Of a stretch of 64,000 nt of DNA, positions 1-10,760 are shown piece after piece. Numbering within the stretch: position 1 is the stretch's first letter; each line of letters starts with the position of its first letter. Source of the stretch: Enoplolaimus lenunculus. Taxonomy: Eukaryota > Nematoda > Enoplea > Enoplida > Thoracostomopsidae. The notes beneath the pieces are model-generated. The model was not told where the DNA came from and did no database searches. It worked only from the letters and a program-made list of their open reading frames with translations. The position numbers and the translations under genes are program-made. The stretch spans positions 62,001-126,000 of the forward strand of contig JASANG010001561.1 of NCBI GenBank assembly GCA_030248215.1, given 5' to 3'.

Positions 1-740
1 TAGGCGAACCATTTAACAATGTTCCTTAACTCGTCGTGCTTGAGTTTTGAAAAATAAATTTCAGATCTGTAAATGAGAATAGTATATTGCTAGCAAGCTG
101 TAGATTTTACCCAAATTATGTGATGCTTACTTGCTTTACTTTTGCAATTTTCAGTTTTGTTTACGATGTATTGAAATATATGTCTTCTTTTTTGCATATA
201 AATTTTCAACTGTATACTAGTTTTTAAGTTGCCATATTTGTCATCCTACCATAGACTTTTACGTTTGTTTGCTTTACAATCACATTAAACTGTCTGTTCG
301 TGTCTGTTTGCTGCAATGGATGTTTGAATAATTCACATACAACAGCGGGACGTTAAAATTTGACATTGGTTCTGTCATGGAGCAAGAACCATGTGCGGAA
401 GCCAGGATTGATTATAAAATTTTCATCTGTGCTAAAAAGACCACTATTTACTTTTTCAATCAAACGTGCAATATAAAAGTATGTGTGAACACTTCTTTCA
501 CCGACAGCGTCGACCCCAAGCCTCAGCACGAAACGGTTCTCTATACGTGTGTGTCAAAGTTTTCTTCCTCAACGATTCAGAATCGCTCCGCTCTCTCTTC
601 GTAGTGTATGTTAAGCTCTGTGTACGATAGTCCCAAAGAAAAAGATTCAGTAATTGACGCAAATAAATATATAAAATCTTGTTGGGGGACTACAAATGGC
701 GGACTCTGTATTGAATTATTCCTTTTAAAATTTTTAGCCA
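1..740. other. AT-rich sequence, no confident gene
   Basis: There are two adjacent plus-strand open frames here: 377-604 (75 codons, ATG) and 608-829 (73 codons, ATG). I do not recognise either, and neither has a domain signature. The second runs into the 43-bp tandem duplication that follows. The phrase at 696-704 (aatggcgga) resembles the edge of hAT-type repeats. I see no promoter or RNA gene. Confidence 0.3.
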
Positions 741-748
741 GTGCACTT

Positions 749-834
749 CCGGATCCGGTAAGTATTGTCGACATCCGGCTCAGTGACTTTTCCGGATCCG
801 GTAAGTATTGTCGACATCCGGCTCAGTGACTTTT
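749..834. repeat. 43-bp tandem duplication (2 perfect copies)
   Basis: Positions 749-791 and 792-834 are identical 43-mers. Each contains a GGATCC palindrome and the string GGTAAGTATTG, which looks like a splice donor. The perfect identity suggests a recent duplication. Confidence 0.9.
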
Positions 835-1141
835 CGCCTACGGTTGCACCCCGCCACAGCCTACTGCCTGGATGTAAGCCAAAGTGTGAATTTTAGAAAT
901 AGAATATACGGTTTACTATTTCGACTGAAGACCTGTTGTATACATGGGCGTTAGTGTTCTGCAGGTACTAATTTGTTTACTGGCCGAACGGCCGGCAGCC
1001 AACGACTTGCTTAACCTGCCAGCCAATATACATGTTTTAAAACTTCAAGCATTTTTATAATTATATGTCGTTACATTTTTAGAAGCTATAACCAATCATT
1101 TTAGGCTCAGTACTTCGACAAGAAGCGACCTCGTTGTGAAA

Positions 1142-1251
1142 TACACTGTAGTGACTCGAATAAGAATGATCCCCATTTTGAGTCCCGATGAATTGGAGAC
1201 TGTAGCCCTAATAAAGTGTATGTATACGCGGATAGTCTCTAAACCAGTGCA
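1142..1251. mobile_element. Mariner-like MITE, 5' fragment
   Basis: It begins with actgtagtgactcgaataag and then the ccccattttgagtccc subterminal block shared with the complete copies, but stops at 1251, where another copy begins. It is a truncated member of the CTGTAGTGACCC family. Confidence 0.75.
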
Positions 1252-1676
1252 TACTGTATTGACGCGAATAAGAGGGGGTCCCCATTTTGAGTACCAATTA
1301 ATAGGAGTCCGTATCCAAAATAAGAGTCCGTGAGCGGACAGAGTCCCTAAACTTTAATTAGAGTCCATAAATGTCAATTAACCCTAAGCGCCTAAATAAC
1401 TCCAGGACCAAATAATTTGAGTTCGCAACTTTCAAGCGTACTTAAATTTTGAAAGTACGTTCCTAAGTATAACCTTGTATTTATCGCTCAAGCTATTGAC
1501 ACCAGACAAATAAACGCTTAATTCAACAGATAATTGCAGTACCGTATATATCAGTAACGAAGGGCGGCGGAGCGTGGGTTGAAAATAAATAACAGTCCGT
1601 AACCGAATAACAAGGGGGGTACCCTCTGGAGAGGCCCAACAAATATCAGTCCCCCTCTTATTCGGGTCACTACAGT
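1252..1676. mobile_element. Tc1/mariner-like MITE, complete copy
   Basis: About 425 bp, bounded by inverted repeats: TACTGTATTGACGCGAATAA on the left and TTCGGGTCACTACAGTA on the right. Both ends carry TA, as expected for TA-target integration. It has no coding capacity. The interior is shared with the copies at 2998, 4606, 22416 and 46566. Confidence 0.85.
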
Positions 1677-2280
1677 AAATGACTCCAAGACCAAATAAAG
1701 TTGAGCTCGAAACTTTAAAGCATACTTAAGTTTTGAAAGTACATTCCTAAGTATATTCTTAAAACTTTTAATTCAACGGATAGTTGCAATACCGGATCAG
1801 TAACGCAACTTCCACAATAACATGCGTTACACCAGGTGACTTTTGAGGGGGTTGTGTCATGGACACTGATGCATTTTTGGCTTCAGCGTCCTTGACACTG
1901 AAGCTTATGCCTCAGTGTGCAGAACACTGAAGCCAAAAAAGCTTCAATGTCCAGGACACTGAAGCTTTTTGGCTTCAGTGTCCTTGACATTGAAACATTA
2001 TTGCATTTGTTCCAGGACCAAATAAAGTTGAATTCGAAACTTTAAAGCTCACTTAAGTTTCGAAGGTACATTTCTAAGTATAACCTTGCATTATCGCTCA
2101 AGCTTTTGATTCAAGACCAATAAACGTTTAATTTACCGGATAGTTGCAACAGCGGATATATCAGTAACGAAGGGTGGCGGAGGGCAAGTTAAAAATAAAT
2201 AACAGGCCGTAACCGAAAAACACGGGTGTACCCTTTAGAGACGCCAAATATCAGCCCCCTCTTATCGGGTCACTACAGTA
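1677..2280. mobile_element. Rearranged mariner-like MITE array containing a foldback insert
   Basis: Two partial copies of the same MITE interior (1680-1830 and 2015-2280) flank a foreign 150-bp palindromic stretch. The right terminus, cgggtcactacagta, is intact at 2280, but no left terminus is visible. The copy is therefore chimeric and probably arose by tandem duplication plus insertion. Confidence 0.7.
1924..1982. repeat. Near-perfect 29-bp inverted repeat (foldback)
   Basis: Two arms of about 29 bp (ACTGAAGCCAAAAAAGCTTC at 1926 and its complement near 1960-1980) meet with no spacer and differ at one or two bases. Degenerate copies of the arm extend left to 1855 and right to 1995, so the block is an array of cactgaagc-type units in both orientations. 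Confidence 0.85.
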
Positions 2281-2428
2281 CGTTAACTAGTATGGTATAA
2301 GTTTTAATAAAACATAGTTTTACCTAATTGTTTCTAAGTATTTTTATGTACCACAACATCATGAAAAGTATTGCCAATCACTCTCCCTTCATGAAATTTA
2401 ATACGACGAAACGTTAAATAATCAAAAT

Positions 2429-2586
2429 GGCCCATGTATAGAACAGGGCCGGAACGTTTTCCTGCGTGCTGTAAAAGAGTATGCTTAAGCGTGAGACTAA
2501 TTTTTTTGCTTAAGCTTATGCTTAGGTAGGTTTAGGCTTAGGAATATGCTTATACTACTGTTCCGGCCCTGTTCTATACACTGGCC
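2429..2586. mobile_element. Telomere-core hAT-like MITE, type A
   Basis: The termini ggcccatgtatagaacaggg and its inverted complement at 2567-2586 enclose degenerate GCTTAGG units. The flanks are an exact 8-bp direct repeat, ATCAAAAT (2421-2428 and 2587-2594). That is the target duplication length typical of hAT elements. No coding sequence. Confidence 0.85.
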
Positions 2587-2714
2587 ATCAAAATAATGGC
2601 TTATTTTACACCGAAAGCCGTTCCGCTGTCTCGGGACAACAAGAAGTGCAGCGTCGGCAAGCCAGGCGATCAAAACACACTTAATTTGTTTACGTATAAA
2701 TTTGTTTATACACA

Positions 2715-2998
2715 ATAAGCAGGAGCGTAGCCAGGGGGTTTCAGGTGTCAACTGCCCCCATTTGCGATTTTAATTCTTTTACTGATGTTTTTAGTGTGTG
2801 AATTGCTTAGTTTAGGGGGCTTGAAGGCGGCAGCCCCCTATCTTGCTCAGGGTCCCTTGAAATCGTAGGTGTTTAGAGGAGACGGCATCCTAATAAATTT
2901 ATTTATATGCAATAAACAAGGGCATAGGCAGGAGGTTTCAGATGTCAACTCGACCCGTTCGGGCTTAGAAACTTAAATATTCTGCGTCCGGCTTACGT
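2715..2998. repeat. Dispersed GCGTAGCCAGG-type repeat
   Basis: The phrase gagcgtagccagggggtttc at 2725 and the related ggcataggcaggaggtttca at 2921 match the gtatagccagggggg phrase at 36642 and similar text at 23081. This looks like the end of a dispersed DNA-transposon-derived repeat. No coding sequence. Confidence 0.5.
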
Positions 2999-3446
2999 AC
3001 TGTAGTGACCCGAATAAGAGGGGGGCTGATATTTATTTGGCTTCTCCAGAGGGTACCCTCCTTGTTATTCGGTTACGGACTTATTTATTTTTAACCCACG
3101 CTCCGCCACCCTTCGTGACTGATATATATCCGTTACTGCAACTATCCGTTGAATTAAACGTTTATTTGTCTTGCGTCAATAGCTTGAGCGATCATGCAAG
3201 GTTATACTTAGGAATATACTTTCAAAATTTAAGTACGCCTTAAAGATTCGAACTCAATTTTATTTGGTCCTGGAGTCATTTATGCACTACAGTTAGGAAT
3301 AACTGACCTTCATGGACTCTAATTAGGGTTTAGGGACACTATCCGCTTACGGACTCTTATTACGAATACTGACTCCTATTGATTGGGACTCAAAATGGGG
3401 ACCCTCCTCTTATTACCCACACCCTCTTACTCGGGTCACTACAGTA
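2998..3446. mobile_element. Tc1/mariner-like MITE, complete copy
   Basis: TACTGTAGTGACCCGAATAA at the left end and TTACTCGGGTCACTACAGTA at the right form long terminal inverted repeats with TA at each end. It is inverted relative to the 1252 copy. At 449 bp it is a good reference copy for the family. Confidence 0.9.
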
Positions 3447-4062
3447 CATCTAAAAATTTTGCCCGCGGCGCTATTTACATTACATGTATATATTTCTGAA
3501 ATTTTCCGGCAATAACTCCTTAGCCTTACCCATTCTGACACTGTAGGCACAAGTGGTAGCTATCACAAACAAGCAAAACTTAAACCTAAACTAACTTCAT
3601 TTATGTTGAATTTAGCTAAAAAATTTTTACTTTTCAAAATACTCATTGATCGGTGAGAAACTCTGAGATGATTTAATCGGATTACATTATTATTTCCTTT
3701 ATTATTGTCAAAAAATATCTATACTCCAGTGAATGATTTCACTATATTTTCTTAAAAGACAATAGATCCCAGATCATATGAAGCGCTTTTTCTCAGCATA
3801 CGAGCTGTCTAGAATGTATCTGCAACCAAACTAGTTTCAACTAGTGATTCAATCTTAAAATAGACCATAATGATAACAGCAAGCAACATTTCAGATTTCA
3901 ACTAAAAGTTTTAAAATCAAAATCTTTTAAAATATGAATAAAAATATTAAATTGTTGATGTCACAATGTTTTTAGCTTTTTCTGTGATAAGTAGTTACTG
4001 ACCGGCACGCTGACCAGCCATTACTTTTGACCGGTGCACAACACTAAATTAATAGTCTTTAG

Positions 4063-6770
4063 CTATCGAGGACCTGATTTCGAATTTATTTCACTGGCTG
4101 CTTGTTTAAAAAAGTATTTAGTACTAAATACAACGTCAGTAAGCAGTAAATTCCACGCTTCAATCACCAAATCGATGTTGTCTTCACAGTCTTTGGCAAC
4201 ACTTTTATGTTCACGAACGTATTCGGCGAGCGAAATTTTCGCTGCAATCGCAATGGAATCGAAATATTCTGCTTTCAGGCCACGTTCAATATATCTAGTG
4301 TGTCCACTGCCTAAAACCGTTACGTTTCGGTAGTACGTGCGTTTATTAAGGGCGAACGTTCAAAATAAATATCCGATTATAAATACAATGGATGACACAA
4401 CTGTTCAAAAAAATAATACAAATTTCACTTCACAAATCGCCATATATAATGAATGCGAATAGTTTTAGCAGATCCGCAAGTAATTTTTCCCAAGCCGGAG
4501 TCGAAGGCAGATCTTTTGTTTCAATCTGTTTACTTATATAAAATGTATTGTGTTTGAAACCGAGACATCGTTTGTACTGAGAAATCTTAATACCGACAAG
4601 TATAGTACTGTAGTGACCCAAATAAGACGGGGGGTAATAAGAGGAGGTCCCCATTTTGAGTCCCAAACAATAGGAGTCCGTATCCCAAATAAGAGTCCGT
4701 TAGCGGATAGAGTCCCTAAACTGTAATTAGAGTCCATGAATGTCAATAATCCCTAATTGTAGTGCATAAGTTACTCCAGGACCAAATAAAGTTGAGTTCC
4801 AAACTTAAACTGTAAGTACTTCTGTTTTGAAAATAACATTCCAAAGTATAACCTTCTATTATCGCTCAAGCTTTTGATGCAAGGCAAAAAACGATTATTC
4901 AACGGATAGTTGCAATACCGACGGTGAAGGGCGGTTAAAAATAAATAATAACAGTCCGTAACCGAATAACAGAGGGGGTACCCTCTGGAGAGGCCAAATA
5001 AATATCAGTCCCCTCTTGTACAGGTGACTACAGTAAATTGTAAACAGTATAAAGTTGTGGAAAATATTGATTTAGTGACGGGTTGTCATTTCTGATAAAA
5101 CTCATTTTTTTACTTTAAAACGAAACTTCTGCATCTTGAAAATATGATAATTTTGTCTAAGTTCAAATTTGAATCTATTTTATAGCTACTGCCTGGCAAA
5201 TATAACTAAACGTCAATTTAGTCAGACAAAACGTTGTAAGTTGTCTTCAAACCTTCTGTTCGTTTTTTGAAAACTAGAAGTTCTTATCGAGCGACAAATT
5301 TATGCAACATTTTTTTACTTTATAAAGCTGACCTGCAGAGCTTTGCAGCATGTTTTCTTGAAAAACATCTAAAAAATTAAATTAGTTTCCCGAGCTGGCC
5401 GCTTTCGGGTCCAAAATCAAAATGAGGTATGCACTGCGGCTGCGTCCCCCTACGTCTTTATAAGGGGGAAGGAACTTTGGGGGTCACGACAAATTCAATA
5501 CACAATGCCAGCTGAAAAGCTACGGTTTCGTACAAAAATATTCTAGGTTTTTTACGAATGTGCAACAGCAAGTGAACAACGGAGCCACAGGGCGGATCCA
5601 AAAATTGATGACGGGGGGCAGGCTGGCAAGTGTTATGGAACGCAACAATTGTAAGGTAGGGACTTTATCATTTTGTCATCAAAAAATTTTGTGAGGGCGA
5701 AAAATTGTAAGGTAGGGGGACCTTATCATTTAATCACAGAAAAATTCTGAGGATAAAATGTGTTTTTTACAAAAAAATTTGTGAGAGAAAAAAATTGTAA
5801 GGTAGGGACCTTACCATTTTAACACAAAAAAATTCTGACGGGTGTGGCGAACGTCTCCCCCCCGGCCCCCCTCTGGTTCCGCTAGTGGCTGGAGCAGGAG
5901 CCCAAACGAGAACTGGCGAAGAAAAAAATAAGGTGGTTAATCTTACTTTCAATTTACTGATTTCAATTACGCTTTCAAGTTTGCCGAAGCTTCCGGCAAT
6001 AATTCAGGCGCCGGAAGTCGTCTAGGAGCCGCAGCCGAAGCCAGACACACTCCTTTAGTTCAACTATGTAAGTACCTGACTCAGCAGCCAACACGGATTA
6101 CTTCTAATCCGTAAGCGGATCCGTGTTAATTATAGGGGTCTGCCCGCTGAGATACAGGGAGCCAGGGGCCACTGGGAAGCTAAGGCTTAGTCGGCAAACC
6201 CTTATAGTTAACGAGGGCCGTTAAGTTAACTATAACAAAATGAGCAACTACGCACTTACCAATGGCTTTCAGCATGGGTACAACCGTTTCATGATAACGA
6301 TCCAAGTTTCGTGTAATTGTATCTAAAGCTTGAACAAGTTTCAATGACATTCGCATTAAACTTCGCTGCGAAGCGTCTTCATCAATTGAGCCGTCGCATG
6401 TTGGCGCACCCTGAGATTTTGACTCTGCTAATCCACAAGATCGTTTTGATTTGCCGCCGGTGTGCGATTCATCTCGCGATGGGACTGGATCCGCAGAACC
6501 GCATCTGTGTTGTTGACCAGCTGTTTTTACCGTTGTTGAAGAGTCGTTACGATAAACTCGCTGAACTTCGAAAACAGCCTTAGTTCGTGGTTCAAGTTCA
6601 AACAGTCGTGTATAAATAGCTGTAGTTAAATGATACATTTCGTCAAAATCACGACACCAACTACGAACAACTAACGTGATTTGCTGAGCGTTTAATGGAC
6701 ACAATTTTGTGGAAGAAGTTGCGCTACATTCTGGATATTCCGTTGTAGGGTATTTATTATTGGAAGTCAT
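4063..6770 (-). CDS. Globin with a long insertion after CD1 (two exons)
   Basis: Haem-binding globin, predicted cytosolic, 252 residues. Exon 1 is 6770 to 6260 and exon 2 is 4310 to 4063. The donor GGTAAGTGCG and acceptor TTTTAG join in matching phase. Visible features: helix A Trp38, the TRLFELEPRTKAVF block with CD1 Phe67, an E helix from about 136 (MSLKLVQALDTITRNLD), and proximal His174 in GSGHTRY followed by a GH-like C-terminal region (AWNLLLTDVV). Residues 70-135 are a Ser/Gly/Lys-rich insertion absent from ordinary globins. Aligned by eye, the distal E7 position falls on Met141 rather than His or Gln. The intron lies just before the proximal His, not at the common B12/G7 sites. The start ATG at 6770 is the first in the open frame. 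The intron holds two MITEs. The family call is firm; oxygen transport, sensing or storage cannot be told apart. Confidence 0.85.
4606..5035. mobile_element. Tc1/mariner-like MITE in the globin intron
   Basis: The left end tactgtagtgacccaaataa and right end gtgactacagta are inverted repeats of the CTGTAGTGACCC family, and the interior matches the 1252 copy. It lies between the two globin exons. Confidence 0.85.
5590..5892. mobile_element. GGCGGATCC-type element with internal tandem repeat, in the globin intron
   Basis: It opens with cagggcggatccaaaaattg and closes with ctctggttccgctagtggctg, an imperfect inverted pair of the CAGTGGCGGATCCA type seen at 19405. The interior has three copies of a roughly 65-bp unit starting aattgtaaggtaggg (5649, 5706, 5793). 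The GC-rich end at 5850-5890 is typical of this family. Confidence 0.65.
5893..6259. other. Globin intron, remaining sequence
   Basis: Intronic sequence with a small palindrome, cggattacttctaatccg (6094-6111), and no open frame or repeat family that I recognise. Confidence 0.4.
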
Positions 6771-7120
6771 TGTACGTTTAATATTAATTTGTTGATGTAT
6801 ATTAAGCGAACGCAGTACGCAATAATAGCTGTGATGCGAATTTGAGGGTCAATAACATATTTTAATCAAAAAATTTTCGACTGTATAACACACCGTACGA
6901 TTATATTGCAGTTTTATACTTCAAAATGCTGATGTCAGTGTAGAGTTAAGTTATAAAATCAGCAGCAGCATTTTGCGTCCAAAGCGCAGCTCAAACAACT
7001 GGCACGAAATAGTAACTGATACTCGTTTGGAAGATGGCGGTAGCATCGTAGCAAAAAACAATGCATTGCAATATAATTCTATACATATGAATTTTTTAAT
7101 AGTGTTCACTCTATACATAT

Positions 7121-7264
7121 CCAATGTTGTTACTTTAAGGGGCGTAACCGTAGATTAAGCGTATTCCTAAGCCTAAGCCTAAGCATAAAAATGTAATCTA
7201 GAATCTAAACCTACTTTTTATGGACCCACCAGAAACTTGGACGCCCCTTAAAGTTTCACGGGTC
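7121..7264. mobile_element. Telomere-core MITE, type B
   Basis: The left end (tactttaaggggcgtaaccg) and right end (tggacgccccttaaagtttc) are inverted repeats. The core is cctaagcctaagcctaag. No coding sequence. Confidence 0.75.
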
Positions 7265-8199
7265 CTTATGAATGCGTTGTAATAGCGTTCAACTTTTAAT
7301 GCGCGTCTCGTGTCGCGTCACGCTCTGCTTCAACTTTAAAAACTATACGTGACATAAAATGTTTAACGTTTCAAGAGGAAACATTTGTTTAAATACGCAC
7401 AAAAATTAAAATATCAACCCATTTTTGAACGCGGTGGGATGGACGACAACGGGCCAAAAGCCTTAGGTTTAATAAAAAATAACTGGCGAGATCCGCATGC
7501 CGATGTAAGCGCCCCCCAAATAAGCACAACTGTGTTGTAGATATAGATATATATAATCTGTGTCAATGGTATCAATAATTTTATGGTTGTCTAGTTCTCT
7601 AATCCCGAGCGTGTGGCTAGGATGATTTTCAGGACGCTATTACGACATTTTTTGGACTATAGATGCTGCCAGATTATTCTCAACCTTGTTAAATGTGCGT
7701 TTTTATCGGATCTCTAAAAATTTCGGGTAATAACATACTCTTTTACCTATTATACAGCGCTCCTGACGCTAATCCACACATATATAGGTTTAAAATAACT
7801 GTACACACAGTACCATGCCATGTATGTCAACATAGATTGTTTGTGTTTATAAGCCAGCAGCACTTTAGCCAACACAAATAGACCGGTCGCGTCACTTCTG
7901 TGTCGATATTTTTCACTTTAACGTTGCTTTGTGGTTGTTTTTTACAATCAAATTAATTTTAAATTTAGTATCCAACACTGTCGACTGAAGAAGATAAGTT
8001 TTATTATTTCAAAACCCAATTAAATTACGGTCACAACGACACTTATAACAACGGGAATTTGTTATTTTATACCTGTCAAAATAGCTTAAACGTTGTTTTA
8101 ATGGTTTTAGTCACCCGAATTTTATATGGTATATTATATTGTTGTATGCGTACATCAGCGCCGTCAGAAGCAAATTAATATTGGGGGGACGCCACAAAC
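7265..8199. other. AT-rich sequence, nothing identified
   Basis: It holds short frames only (longest 62 codons at 7693-7881). I find no splice-consistent exon pair, RNA gene or known repeat end here. Confidence 0.3.
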
Positions 8200-8976
8200 C
8201 AGGGTTCCAATCGGAATCAAATTTTTTTGTCGGAACCGGAATTGGAATCGGAATCAGATTTAAGTTTAGGTAATTAAATAAAAACTTAAGTGTACGACTT
8301 TTGACTTTTTGTTGCAGTATATTTGTGTCTTTATTGTTCACAGTTTCAGTAAAAATTGCTTGTATAGCCGACTGTATCAGCGATCTACTAACCTGAAAAT
8401 TTTTGATTAATGGAGGCCTGCCAATTCTAAGAGCAGCCTGTCAATTCTCGACGCACAGGAACAACCCGGCCTTAAGTTTAAATGCAGTTAAGCATTTTAA
8501 GCATTTCAAAACTTTAAATACGAAGTCTTATGAAATCGTAAATAACAGGACCCAGATTTTTAAAATTAACCAATTCAATGGAGCGTCGTTTTCACTACAG
8601 TAAGAATACTGTTGACCAAATATCGAGCTATATTTGAGAACTAGTGGAGCTAACATCACTGCTTGCCGCTATGAAGTAGATTTTTAAGTTTAGATTTTTT
8701 TATTCATTTAAAGGTAGAGCATAAAGCTTTCAATTGCAGTCACATTTTGACAATCAGCGAAATAATTTACTTTACTACTGAGAATACTTACTAACAAAAA
8801 CAAACAGATTTGCAAACAAACGAAAAAAATAGACAAAATTTAAGTTCAATCAGCATAAAAACTCACAACCGAAAAATCGGAATTTCGGCATTGGAATAGA
8901 AGCCAGTCGGAATCGTAATCGGAACCCAAATTTTTTCGGAATTTTAGCCGGAATCGGAATTCCGTTGCAACCCTTA
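8200..8976. mobile_element. CAGGGTTGCAAC/GGAATCGG TIR element, long copy
   Basis: The left end (agggttccaatcggaatcaa) and right end (cggaattccgttgcaaccct) are inverted. Both ends are built of repeated ggaatcgg/ggaaccgg words that run inward for about 90 bp. The 600-bp middle is AT-rich and non-coding. Same family as the copies at 9692, 11768 and 51998. Confidence 0.65.
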
Positions 8977-9202
8977 TGCAAACGTACGTAAAATGGTGGA
9001 ATCCTCTCAAAAAGTGTTATTTTGCAAAAATCATCTTTTTTGCAAAAAATGTGACAGAAACAATGTGAGCTCTGAGCGATATTGGGGGCTGTGTCCCACC
9101 TAATTTGAATCCGATTGACCAATCAAACGGTAGGTGCAAGAAATTCAAGCGACTTGTAACTGCGTTCACAGGTGCGAATTACTGAAATTGGAGAATCTGC
9201 TC

Positions 9203-9227
9203 CCTTATTCGAGTCACTACAGTATAT
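9203..9227. mobile_element. Solitary mariner-like MITE terminus
   Basis: cttattcgagtcactacagta is one intact terminus of the CTGTAGTGACCC family. I find no matching other end within about 500 bp on its left. Confidence 0.6.
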
Positions 9228-9690
9228 ATAAGTATATATCAGCGCGGTGCTTGGATTTATCCGGTGTCCCTGTGAAAACCAAATAAAAACACGACCGTTT
9301 TTTGCATTCAAACACTTCAAACACCTTGAAAACATCGAGTTTTTGGATCCAGCGAAGTTTCAAAATTGATGTGCAACAAAGGGTATTTTTTGGTATGGAG
9401 GGTGCGCCAAGCACCGCCTTTAAAATTGGTTGCTGAAACCGCCGGAACTGAAAGTTCTGATCTCTTGATATGTACGCTTCGTGTGATAGCGTCACGTAAA
9501 AGAAAGCTAAAGTACTCGTCACATAGACTGAGTTTCGCTTGCGTCTCATAAAAGTGCCATCCGCTCTGCTCTCTGCACAAGAGAAACCCTAGAAAAACCC
9601 TAAACTGACATATTGCACTCTTTCACATTGTCGCCTATACTGTTGCCTCTATATATACATATATATTCATATATACAGATACACATACAT
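9228..9690. other. Overlapping open frames, no defensible gene
   Basis: Several frames of 60-110 codons overlap on both strands between 9217 and 9580. This pattern reflects few stop codons rather than selection for one frame. No domain signature is visible, and the stretch ends in a cata/tatata microsatellite at 9650-9680. Confidence 0.3.
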
Positions 9691-9691
9691 T

Positions 9692-10092
9692 GTTCCAATA
9701 GGAGCGTGATTTTGTCGGAACCAAAGTCGGAATTGAATTTGCTCGTCGGAACCGGAATCTGAATCGGAATTTTTAGATTTAAATGTGTTATGATTTTGTT
9801 AATTTTTACTCGTTAAACCAAATAGGTTTTATTTGACATTTTACGCAATATTTTCCCATTGTATTAAGCTTACAGTGGCAAAGTATTATTCTCTAAATCA
9901 GGTGGTTTTGCAATTCATATCCCGTCTTTTAATTGCCTTAAAAGCATAAATTTAAACATGAAATAATATTGATGGAAAAGCACACGTAACCGAAAATACC
10001 TGAATTCCAGCATCGGAATCACACTCCGTCGGAATCGTAATGCAAATTCTGTCGGAATATTAGCTCGAATCGGAATTCCGTTTTAACTGTAA
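9692..10092. mobile_element. GGAATCGG TIR element, shorter copy
   Basis: The left arm (tcggaaccggaatctgaatc) and right arm (agctcgaatcggaattccgt) are inverted GGAATCGG-rich ends around an AT-rich, non-coding centre. It is a diverged relative of the 8200 element. Confidence 0.6.
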
Positions 10093-10119
10093 TATATGTT
10101 ATGTTTGACTTTGATATTA

Positions 10120-10760
10120 TTCCTTTGTCAATTCCTTAATTAAAGCTGGTATTACGGTCGCACAGGACTGTAATCTTATGAAATTAGGTTTAAAATGCAA
10201 AAACGCACAACGCATAGATGTTGGGGTCAAAATGAATATAGCAACGAGATCTAATGGCATTAGCCTAGCTTTTGTGCCTTGATGTTAAACCTGAGCACGG
10301 TGCAAACAGGAATCTTTGTCGTAAATAGGACTTCCATAAAGGGCACCTGACCCTCGCGAACCGACACGGGCCTGAGCAGATCATATCGTCACGGTGAATA
10401 ATATATAGCCTTTGGCTATCGTCAAGTTGGGGCGGGCTACCGTGGTGTAATTATGACCCTAATTGAAATGTACCAATAGTTAAATTTTGCCTTGGAAGCC
10501 ATTCTGCTAAAGACCCGAAGATTGGTTTCGGGAACAGGCAATCTTAGTCAACAGACGGTTCTGTCAGCTTTAATAAGGGTCGCGCTTGCCGCCCAATCTC
10601 AATCCACCCCGATTGGAAGACCCAGCCTATAAAGGACTCGGCGTTGAAAAACAAATGTTTTAAAAACACTACCGGGTTCAAAATCGACTTGGTTGATAAG
10701 TACGAACATAAAAAATGCGCCTGGCTAGCAAAAGTTCCTTATACCAGAGCCTAAGCCTTA
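10120..10760. other. GC-richer non-coding block
   Basis: The stretch 10290-10640 is clearly richer in G and C than its surroundings and lacks open frames on either strand. It contains short self-complementary words. It could be a structured RNA or a decayed repeat. I see no match to rRNA, tRNA, 7SL or snRNA landmarks. Confidence 0.3.

Noticed and set aside
9217-9580. Cluster of overlapping open frames on both strands
   Set aside because: Three minus frames and one plus frame are open together. No single frame is favoured and no family is recognisable.
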